DNA of 64,000 nucleotides, taken from contig DASXCQ010000093.1 in NCBI GenBank assembly GCA_036491115.1, positions 1 to 64,000 on the forward strand, in the 5' to 3' direction. The position numbers and the translations under genes are program-made. The notes beneath the pieces were generated by a model. It searched no databases and had not been told where the DNA came from. It saw nothing but the letters and a program-made list of their open reading frames with translations. The DNA is from DATEPR01 sp036491115 (lineage in GTDB: Bacteria > Actinomycetota > Actinomycetes > Mycobacteriales > Pseudonocardiaceae). Positions 26,210 through 33,384 of this stretch are shown piece by piece (position 1 is the first letter of the stretch; each line of letters opens with the position of its first letter).

Positions 26210-29062
26210 GTGCACCACCATGCCACCCGTGACGCGTCCTGGATCACGGGACGGTCCGCGGAGCTCGACCTGCTCGACCGCCATGCGCGGGCCGCGGCGG
26301 CAGGCGAACCGTGGATCGTCCTGGTCGAGGGCGACTCGGGCATCGGCCGCACCACACTGTTGCGCCGGTTCGTGTCCGACGAACCCGATGCGGCGGTGTG
26401 GTGGGCGTGCTGCGATCCGTACGAGGTCGATCTCGCGTACGGGCTCGTGTCACAGTTCTACCGACACGTGAACCGATCGGTGCACCAGCAACACCCCTGG
26501 TCCGAACGGGTACCTGGGGCCGCGGCACCGGCGGACGTGGGACTACATCTGCTGCGGGTCGTGGAGGCGGCCCAGCAGGCCCGGCCTCTGGTCATCGTCG
26601 TGGACGATGCACAGTGGATGGACCAGCCGTCGCTGGCCGCCTGCGGCTATGTGCTGCGCAGGCTGGAGGCGGCCAGGGTCCTGGTGGTCTTCGCCATGCG
26701 GTCGGTCCGGCCGGGCGGTGGGCAGCCGGTCCGCGAGGTGTGCGACGGCCTGCGCAGGCTGGTCGCCGACCGGGAGCGGTCCGCGGTCATCCAGCTCGAC
26801 GGGCTCACCGCGGAGGGCGTCCACGAACTGGCCGAGCACGCGGGCGGGCCGGTATCCATGCCGGTCGCGATCCGGTTGCGCGACTATGTCGACGGCAATC
26901 CGGGTCACGCGCTGGACATCGTGCGGCGCATGCGATCCGACGAGCCGACGGCCGCGCTGGGCATGTTCCCGGTGCCGGACGCGCTGGCCGGCGAAACCCG
27001 CCGGTTCTACAACGGTCTGGCCGCGCCCGCCGGCCGGCTGCTGGCCGCGCTGGCCGTGTTGGACGGCTACCACCCGCTCGCCGTCGTGGCCGAGATCGCC
27101 GGGGTGCCGCACGCCCCTGCCCATCTGGCGCCGCTGCTGGCCGGTGGGTTCGTCCGGTGGTGGCCGCAGGTACCCGGTACGCCGATCGGCATCGACGGCA
27201 GACCGCGCCGGGACGCCGTCTACCTGTCGCTGGACCCCGAGCTGCGCCGCCAGTTGCACGCCACGGTCGCGCCGCGCGCCGACCGGCTGGCCGCGCTGGA
27301 GCACCGGATCGCGGCGAGCACCGGCCAGGACGACGAACTCGCCGACGAACTGGAACAGGCCAGTACCGATCGGGCGGTCGCCGCGGACGTGGACCGGGTG
27401 ACGACCTTCCTGTTGTGCGCGGCCGATCTGACCTGCGATCACGCGGCACGGGACCGACGCCTGCTGCGGGCGGCCGCCGCCCTGGTGGCCGCGTGGCGGT
27501 GGGACCGGCTGGCCGAACTGGCGCCGAGGATCGCCGACTGCTCGCCGGACCCGCTGCGCACGCTGGCCATGACCGCGCTCGCCCACCTGTCCGGCCGGCC
27601 GGCGGCCGCCGTGGAACTGGTCACCGCCAAGGACGATGCCGAGGTCGACGACGCCGACCGGGGACTGCTGGTGCGCGCATGGCTGCGGCTGGCGGCGAGC
27701 GCCGCGAGCCGGGACCAGGGCCGGCTCGAGGCCGCCATCGCCCGGCGGGTGCTGGCCGAGCCGGACATCGACCAACCGATCCGGCAACGGGCCGCGTGCC
27801 TGGCGGCGGATGCCGACGGCAGGTTCGGCGACGGGCCGACGGCGGCGCTGCGCACGCTGGAGGAGATGCTCGCCGTGCCGATCCAGGCCGGTGATCCGCT
27901 GGAGGCCGTGCCGCTGGCGGCGCGCGGCCGGTGGCAGGCCAGGGCGGGCCGCCTGGCCGACGCGGTGCGGACGCTGGTCGCACTGCACGAGCGGGCCACC
28001 GACGACGCCGTCGGCGAGACCGCTCCCCTGGTGCACGCCGATCTGGCGTTCGCCCAACACCTGTTGGGCGACTGGACGTCGGCGGGCCGCTGGGCGGATG
28101 TCGCGGTGGCCGAGGTGAGCAGGCGCGGCACGCCCGCCATGCGCTCCTACGTCTACTCGACGGCCGCGTGCGTCGCCGCGCCCGCCGGGCAGATCACCAG
28201 GGCGACCGAGCTGATGCTGGCCGCCCGGCGGTGGCAGCCCGCCCAACCGCCCGATCGGATGAACCACGCGGCACTGGCCGCGGCCACCATCGCGCAGGCG
28301 CACGCCGACCATCCGGCGATGCTGGTCGCGCTGTGCCCGGTCACCGAACTGCCGGACACCAACGGGCACGTCCGGTACTGCCAGCTGTGGTGGCGGCCGC
28401 TGCACGCCGAGGCGCTGATCGGCGCCGGCCGGCTGACCGAGGCCGCCGATGCGGTGCGCCGGTTGACCGAACTGGCGAGGCGGAGTCCCGCGCTGCGCAC
28501 CACGGCGGCGTGGCTGCGCGGCTGGCTCGCCGAGCGGCTCGGCGAGCACGACAACGCCCGGCTGGAGTACGAGTCGGCGCTGGCGGCCACCGCCGGACCG
28601 GACGACATCGCGCTGGACCGGGCCCGCGTCGCGCACGCCTACGGCCTGCTGCTGCTCACCAGGGGCAACCGCAGGCTGGCGATCACCCAGCTGCGGCAGG
28701 CGTTCGACGCCTACTCGCGGCTGGGTGCGCAGCCGTTCCTGGAACGCTGCGCCGCCGATCTGGCCGACACCGGCCTGCGGGTGTCCGCAGGCCGGTCGGC
28801 CGGACCGCTCGCCGTGCTGAGCGCCAAGGAGCACCAGGTCGCTCATCTGGTGGCGGCCGGCCTGACCAACCAGCAGGTGGCCAAGGAGATCTACATCAGC
28901 GTGAAAACCGTGGAGTTCCATCTGGGCAACATCTTCACCAAGCTGGGCATCACCTCTCGCAAGGACCTGGGCACGCTGATCACCGGCGACGCGGCCGGTC
29001 AGGGCAACGCGAACAGTTCGATCTCGCTGATCGCCACGTCCGGCGGCTTGCCGCCGGAGTAG
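26210..29062 (+). CDS. LAL-type LuxR regulator (large ATP-binding)
   Basis: A 950-residue regulator with an N-terminal AAA/NTPase part, a long helical TPR-like middle and a C-terminal LuxR HTH (LSAKEHQVAHLVAAGLTNQQVAKEI, then SVKTVEFHLGNIFTKLGI). Walker A is GDSGIGRTT, with Arg47 where the catalytic Lys is expected; Walker B is VIVVDDAQW. GTG 26210 has GGGGAG just upstream; GTG 26168 is possible. LAL genes adjoin CIS loci of Streptomyces by recollection. The 3' end overlaps the oppositely transcribed membrane-protein gene by 64 bases, so the two transcripts are complementary at their ends. Its C-terminal ~35 residues past the HTH form a Ser/Gly tail. Confidence 0.9.
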   Translation: MHHHATRDASWITGRSAELDLLDRHARAAAAGEPWIVLVEGDSGIGRTTLLRRFVSDEPDAAVWWACCDPYEVDLAYGLVSQFYRHVNRSVHQQHPWSERVPGAAAPADVGLHLLRVVEAAQQARPLVIVVDDAQWMDQPSLAACGYVLRRLEAARVLVVFAMRSVRPGGGQPVREVCDGLRRLVADRERSAVIQLDGLTAEGVHELAEHAGGPVSMPVAIRLRDYVDGNPGHALDIVRRMRSDEPTAALGMFPVPDALAGETRRFYNGLAAPAGRLLAALAVLDGYHPLAVVAEIAGVPHAPAHLAPLLAGGFVRWWPQVPGTPIGIDGRPRRDAVYLSLDPELRRQLHATVAPRADRLAALEHRIAASTGQDDELADELEQASTDRAVAADVDRVTTFLLCAADLTCDHAARDRRLLRAAAALVAAWRWDRLAELAPRIADCSPDPLRTLAMTALAHLSGRPAAAVELVTAKDDAEVDDADRGLLVRAWLRLAASAASRDQGRLEAAIARRVLAEPDIDQPIRQRAACLAADADGRFGDGPTAALRTLEEMLAVPIQAGDPLEAVPLAARGRWQARAGRLADAVRTLVALHERATDDAVGETAPLVHADLAFAQHLLGDWTSAGRWADVAVAEVSRRGTPAMRSYVYSTAACVAAPAGQITRATELMLAARRWQPAQPPDRMNHAALAAATIAQAHADHPAMLVALCPVTELPDTNGHVRYCQLWWRPLHAEALIGAGRLTEAADAVRRLTELARRSPALRTTAAWLRGWLAERLGEHDNARLEYESALAATAGPDDIALDRARVAHAYGLLLLTRGNRRLAITQLRQAFDAYSRLGAQPFLERCAADLADTGLRVSAGRSAGPLAVLSAKEHQVAHLVAAGLTNQQVAKEIYISVKTVEFHLGNIFTKLGITSRKDLGTLITGDAAGQGNANSSISLIATSGGLPPE

Positions 29063-30462
29063 GTGGACGCGACCTCCAGCCGGACGCTGGACACCCGCAG
29101 GGCGTGGCTGATGTTGACCGTCTGCGGCTTGGACGTGTCCTTCAGGTCCAGCGACTCGGACTCCTGGTTGGAGTAGATCAGCACCAGCTGGGACGGCCGC
29201 CCGTGCGCGGTGTAGGCGGCCGGCACTCCGGAGTGGACGATCATCCGCTCCAGGGTGACCGGGTGCTGGAAGGTGAGCGTCAGCGACGGGAACTCGCCCT
29301 GGGCCGCGGGCGCCTGCCAGTAGGTGTTGAGCACCTCGTCCACGGCCAGCGACACGGGGTGGCCCTTCGCCGAGGCGCTGGCCACCACCTTGGACGCGTG
29401 CACCGGCACGAACACCGTGTCCACCTTCTGGGTCACGTCCTGCTTCACACCGGTGATCTCGCCGTTGATCGTGGTGCGGAACGGCGGGTAGGCCGCGTAC
29501 AGCACGCCGCCGAGCAGCACCACGACGCCGACCACGACCCTGGCGACCCGGTAGACGCGGCGGGCGGCGTCGCCGAAGCCGAACGTGGTCCGCTTCCGCT
29601 TGCCGTGCTTGGCCGCGGTGACCACCTTCGGGCCGCGCCGCCGGAACAGCCTGCGCCACCACGGGGCGCTCACGACCTCGGCGGTGGCCAGGGACTCACC
29701 GCACCGGCCGCAGAACTTCCTGGTGGGCAGGTTGCCCTCGCCGCAGGCACCGCAGATCAGGTCGCCGGGCCGCAGCTTGCGTTCCGGCGCTGTCCGGGTG
29801 ACGGCCGGTGCCTTGGGCCGCGCGGCCTGCGGCACCCGCTCGACCGGTTCGGCGGGCGGGGCCGGTTCGGCCTTGCTGACCGGCGCCACCAGCGCGGACA
29901 CCGGCGGCGGAGGAGGGGGTGGCGGTGGCGCTGCCGCTCCCGGTGGTGGTGGCGGTGGCGGTGGCGGGGGTGCCCCGCCAGGGGGTGGCGGCGGTGGCGG
30001 CGGCGCGCCACCGGGTGGCGGCGGGGGCGGCGGCGGTGCCGCCCGACCGCCAGGGGGTGGCGGCGGAGGGGGTGGCGCGCCGGGTGGGGGTGGTGGCGGC
30101 GGTGCGGGGCGACCGGGTGGGGGTGGCGGTGCGCCGCCCGGCCTCGGTGGCGCACCGGGAGGTCCGGGTGGCCGGGGTGCGGCACCGGGCGGACCGCCCG
30201 GCCGGGGCGCCGTGGTGGGCGCGCCGCTGAGCACGCCCGCCCTGGCCGGGCCGCCGACCAGGTTCTGGCTGGCGGTGACGGCCCGCTGGAACAGGCCCCG
30301 CCTGGGCGGTGCGGCCGCTGCCTCCTCGGCCTGCGCCACGAACTCCTCGGACACGTTCGGCACGACCTTGTCGCCGGTCCATTCCAGGAAACCGCCGCAG
30401 TTGCCGCAGAAGGCGTCGCCGCCGGCCGAGTGCGTGCCGCAGGTGCGGCAGACGATGATCAT
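28999..30462 (-). CDS. zinc-ribbon / Pro-rich / single-TM / discoidin-like protein, possible CisA counterpart
   Basis: A 487-residue single-pass membrane protein. Order: zinc ribbon 1 (CRTCG and CGNCG, residues ~5-23), acidic stretch, a very Pro-rich tract (~75-195), zinc ribbon 2 (CGACG, CGRCG; ~234-257), a basic patch (RRLFRRRG, KHGKRKR), a membrane helix at ~305-325 and a C-terminal beta-sandwich resembling discoidin/NADase-type glycan-binding domains (~355-487). Positive-inside suggests a cytosolic N-terminus and an outside C-terminus. It is the last gene of the core operon and its ATG overlaps the gpI-like stop (ATGA). The architecture fits what I recall for Streptomyces CisA, a membrane partner of the cytoplasmic CIS; equivalence is inferred. 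Confidence 0.72.
   Translation of the reverse strand: MIIVCRTCGTHSAGGDAFCGNCGGFLEWTGDKVVPNVSEEFVAQAEEAAAAPPRRGLFQRAVTASQNLVGGPARAGVLSGAPTTAPRPGGPPGAAPRPPGPPGAPPRPGGAPPPPPGRPAPPPPPPPGAPPPPPPPPGGRAAPPPPPPPPGGAPPPPPPPPGGAPPPPPPPPPPGAAAPPPPPPPPPVSALVAPVSKAEPAPPAEPVERVPQAARPKAPAVTRTAPERKLRPGDLICGACGEGNLPTRKFCGRCGESLATAEVVSAPWWRRLFRRRGPKVVTAAKHGKRKRTTFGFGDAARRVYRVARVVVGVVVLLGGVLYAAYPPFRTTINGEITGVKQDVTQKVDTVFVPVHASKVVASASAKGHPVSLAVDEVLNTYWQAPAAQGEFPSLTLTFQHPVTLERMIVHSGVPAAYTAHGRPSQLVLIYSNQESESLDLKDTSKPQTVNISHALRVSSVRLEVASTYSGGKPPDVAISEIELFALP
29885..30235 (-). repeat. proline-codon simple-sequence tract
   Basis: A GC-extreme region within the membrane protein gene, made of runs of CCn codons broken by Gly and Ala (minus-strand reading), with several PPPPPPP blocks. 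Near-identical units of about 40-55 bases recur between about 29930 and 30110, which suggests expansion by slippage or unequal exchange. Such tracts are prone to length changes and assembly error. Confidence 0.75.
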
Positions 30463-30992
30463 CGAACCTCCAACCGGTGTGGGACGTGCGCCGGCTTGTC
30501 CGTGGCGATCAGTTCGTCCAGTACGCGGACACCGACCTGTGCGCCGTCCTCGGTCCGGACCACGACGGACAACCACGGCTGTTCGTCGCCGGGCAGTGCC
30601 GAGTCCGGTGTCTGTGACCAGGTGACTCCCCCGCTGTCGGTCACCTCGACGGTGCAGCCGGACGCCTGTTCCAGCCGGGCCCGCAGCCCGGCGATGGTGC
30701 CCCTGGTCCGGTGCAGCGGCACGGCGCCCGCCACCGCGATGCGGCGCTGGCTCAGTGGCACGTTCTCGTCCAGCGGCATGCCGAACCAGTCGGCCAGCCA
30801 GCCGAGGAAGTCCTCCGGTGCGGTGGCCGGATCGACGTAGGCGGCCAGGCAGTCCAGAGTGGACACGATCGGGGCGAGGACGTCGTCCAGCCCCTCGGTC
30901 CACCGGACCGTGAACGGGTCCTCCTGATAGACGGCCGGCAGCAGTGTGTGCAACGGATACGGCATGCCCAGCCGATCGACGACGCCACGCAT
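30459..30992 (-). CDS. phage tail protein, gpI/TIGR02242-like baseplate component
   Basis: A 177-residue baseplate protein related to P2 gpI and Afp12-like components of injection systems. Key regions are LPAVYQEDPFTVRWTEGLDDVLAPI, LDCLAAYVDPATAPEDFLGWLADWFG and the conserved LHRTRGTIAGLRARLE, a pattern of the TIGR02242 family. The C-terminal half is a beta domain. ATG 30992 shares one base with the stop of the baseplate J-like gene, and its stop overlaps the start of the zinc-ribbon membrane protein. It appears complete. It should join the wedge structure that connects the spike to the sheath. Confidence 0.85.
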   Translation of the reverse strand: MRGVVDRLGMPYPLHTLLPAVYQEDPFTVRWTEGLDDVLAPIVSTLDCLAAYVDPATAPEDFLGWLADWFGMPLDENVPLSQRRIAVAGAVPLHRTRGTIAGLRARLEQASGCTVEVTDSGGVTWSQTPDSALPGDEQPWLSVVVRTEDGAQVGVRVLDELIATDKPAHVPHRLEVR

Positions 30993-32962
30993 CAGTTCTC
31001 CTCCACCCGTAGCTGGTGGTCGAACGAGAACACCAGGCTGTTCGGCTCCAGGTCGAGCCGCTGGGTCTGGGCGCCCCGCGAGCCGGTGACCGGGTCGGCG
31101 CCGAACAACCGGATGTCCTCGACCAGTTCCACGCCGTGCACCTGTTGCAGCAGGCCGAACAGCTCGCCCGCCTGCACCGGCCTGCCGAACGGCCAGCCGT
31201 GGCCCTCCGGCCCGCCGCCGGGCAGCGGGTTGAGGTAGCGGTACAGCGCGGTGAGCGCGTCCTCCCTGACCCGGTCCAGGCCGGCCCGTGGCCGCGCGAC
31301 CAACCGGCCCACCACGGTCACGCCCCGGTACAGCGGCGGTTCCACGACGACCCTGGTGCCGATCACCCGTGTCTCGTCGAGCTTCGCCGCGATCGTGGCG
31401 AGCGTGTCGGCAGGCGGCAGCAGGTTCTCGAACTGCACCCGGCCCTTCTCGCTGGCCGCCGCCGGCACCACCAGCACCCGCGCCGACCCCGCGGCGACGT
31501 CCCCGGTGCCGGCCGGGATGCACCGCACCCTGGCCACCTCCGGCGCCGCCTGCCTGGCCAGTGCCTCGTAGTCCTCCGTGGTGACGGCCCGGCTGCGGGC
31601 ACGCAGCATCAGCGGTCCCCTGACCTTCGCCTCGGTCAGCGTCTCGCCGGCGACACCGCCCTGCGCCGGACGCAGGTTCTCCACGCCCGCCACGAACGGG
31701 ATGGACGACTTGAGCGTGTTGATCGTGCCGGTGGCGACGTTGCCGGTCGGGCCGCCGCCGGTGACGTAGCGGCGGATCCGCACCGGCTGGCCCATCGGCG
31801 GCACCTCGCCGTACCGGCGCAGCCTGCCGTCCGGCTCGCGCACCGCCGGTCCGAACTGCACCACGCCGTTGCTGGCGTCCAGCACGAAATGCCGGTCGTG
31901 CGGTGCGCTCGCGGCGAAGTGGTCCACCAGGGTCCACTCCTGCCAGCCGTCCGCGGAGCCGATCTCCACGATCGGGTCGGCACCGGCCAGGATCGGCGCC
32001 CTGGACACGGTGAACGACTGGCCGGGCACGCCTTCGGACTCGCCCAGGGTCTCGGCGGCGACGATCTCACCGTGCAGTGCGTCCGCGGTGCCGCCGACCG
32101 TGCACGCGGTCAGCCCGTGCACCATCGGCGCCTCGGTGTAGGGCGGCTGGCCCTCTTCCGGTTGCACCACCCTGGCCCGCAGCCAGCCTGCCCGGTCGCC
32201 GCCGATCACGCTGGGCTGGTGCTCGCCGGGGACGTGCACGATGACCGCGCCGGACCGGTTGAGACCACCGGTCTCGTCCAGGCCGAGCAGGCATTCTGTC
32301 CACTCCTCGCCGGTCCACGCCTCCCAGACCAGCGGTGGCCGCGACGGGTTCACGCCGATGCCCTCGACCCGGCCGTCGAACTCGATCCGTACCGCGCAGT
32401 TCGGCGCGGGGTCGTCCAGTCCGACCAGCAGCGCGTCGCCCGCCGTCGGCGGCGTGCCGAACGCGGCGAACGTGGTGTGCATGGCGAGTTGGTCGCTGCG
32501 GCCGGCCAGCGCGCGCTCGTCCGGCTCGCCCGCCGTCCTGGCCACGTCGGTGCGGACGTGGTCGATCGAGTGCGGCGCGACGACCAGTTCGTCCAGCGTG
32601 GCGAACTCGATCGACTGCTCGGACTCGGTTCTCGGCGTGCCGACCCTGGTGCCCGCCGCGACGGTCAGCGGTGTGGTGGCCGGTGCGGACAGCCAGAACG
32701 TGACCGGCACCCGCGCCGGTGTCGGCGACAGCAGCCGCAGGCCGATCAGCTCCAGGAACTTCAGGTACAAACGGTCGGGCACCCGGTTCAGCCGGAACAG
32801 CAACTGGTCGGTCATGAACGCGAACGTCTCGATCAGCGTCACGCCGGGATCGGACACGTTGTGGTCCGTCCACTCAGGACACCGCTGCCGGACGAGCCGC
32901 TTGGCGTCGTCCACCAGGTCCTGGAACCGGCGGTCGTCCAGGTTCGGGATCGGCAGGCTCAT
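30992..32962 (-). CDS. putative baseplate assembly protein, J-like (Afp11-type)
   Basis: A 656-residue wedge protein. The N-terminal part, with IPNLDDRRFQDLVDDAKRLV and SDPGVTLIETFAFMTDQLLFRLNRVP, is diagnostic for the 'putative baseplate assembly protein' family (gpJ/gp6-like, Afp11). The middle is beta-rich and may contain insertion domains. The C-terminal part has the J-like region (TEDYEALARQAAPEVARVRC and the DPVTGSRGAQ end). It starts at ATG 32962, overlapping the gp25-like stop by four bases, and ends at the gpI-like start. This is the largest structural protein of the locus aside from the DUF4157 protein. Confidence 0.9.
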   Translation of the reverse strand: MSLPIPNLDDRRFQDLVDDAKRLVRQRCPEWTDHNVSDPGVTLIETFAFMTDQLLFRLNRVPDRLYLKFLELIGLRLLSPTPARVPVTFWLSAPATTPLTVAAGTRVGTPRTESEQSIEFATLDELVVAPHSIDHVRTDVARTAGEPDERALAGRSDQLAMHTTFAAFGTPPTAGDALLVGLDDPAPNCAVRIEFDGRVEGIGVNPSRPPLVWEAWTGEEWTECLLGLDETGGLNRSGAVIVHVPGEHQPSVIGGDRAGWLRARVVQPEEGQPPYTEAPMVHGLTACTVGGTADALHGEIVAAETLGESEGVPGQSFTVSRAPILAGADPIVEIGSADGWQEWTLVDHFAASAPHDRHFVLDASNGVVQFGPAVREPDGRLRRYGEVPPMGQPVRIRRYVTGGGPTGNVATGTINTLKSSIPFVAGVENLRPAQGGVAGETLTEAKVRGPLMLRARSRAVTTEDYEALARQAAPEVARVRCIPAGTGDVAAGSARVLVVPAAASEKGRVQFENLLPPADTLATIAAKLDETRVIGTRVVVEPPLYRGVTVVGRLVARPRAGLDRVREDALTALYRYLNPLPGGGPEGHGWPFGRPVQAGELFGLLQQVHGVELVEDIRLFGADPVTGSRGAQTQRLDLEPNSLVFSFDHQLRVEEN

Positions 32963-33369
32963 GCTGGTTCGTCCTCCCGCCGGGGAATCGTGTAGAAGGG
33001 AAACACCAGGTTCCTCGGGTCGTTGATCGTCTTGATGACGTACTGGATCTCGATGTAGAGGATCGACGGATCGTCATCGTCCGGCGTGACGATCACGTTG
33101 TCGATGATCACGCGCGGTTCCCAGCGCAGCAGCGCCACTCGCACCTCGCTGGCGATCGCCGCCGCGTTCTCGCCGTTCGCACCGTCGAACACGAAGTCCC
33201 GCAGGCGGCTGCCGAACTCCGCCCGCATCGGCCGCTCACCGGGATACGTGCGCAGGATCAACTGGATCGCCTGGTCGATGTCCCGTTCTCCCCTGGCCAG
33301 CGCGATCCGGCCGGTCGCGTCGACGCCGAGTGGGAACGCCCACCCGGTACCGACGAAGTCATCAGGCAT
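32959..33369 (-). CDS. gp25-like baseplate wedge protein (GPW/gp25 family)
   Basis: Small baseplate wedge component of 136 residues that primes sheath polymerisation in phage and injection systems (T4 gp25, Afp9). The core is clear: GWAFPLGVD, ARGERDIDQAIQLILRTYPGERPMRAEFGSRLRDFVFD, and IASEVRVALLRWEPRVII, the standard family pattern. It lies 15 bases downstream of the VgrG-like gene and overlaps the J-like gene. Nothing abnormal is seen. Confidence 0.95.
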   Translation of the reverse strand: MPDDFVGTGWAFPLGVDATGRIALARGERDIDQAIQLILRTYPGERPMRAEFGSRLRDFVFDGANGENAAAIASEVRVALLRWEPRVIIDNVIVTPDDDDPSILYIEIQYVIKTINDPRNLVFPFYTIPRREDEPA

Positions 33370-33384
33370 CGCGCCAGCCTCCAG

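Noticed and set aside
26543..29662. Long minus-strand open frame of over 1000 codons opposite the LAL regulator
   Set aside because: Low-information Arg/Gly/Gln-rich antisense frame; the LAL protein on the plus strand has full domain evidence.
29585..30625. Plus-strand polyglycine protein
   Set aside because: It is the antisense reading of the polyproline tract. The minus-strand frame has two zinc ribbons, a membrane helix and a conserved C-terminal domain, and overlaps its neighbour in the usual operon manner.
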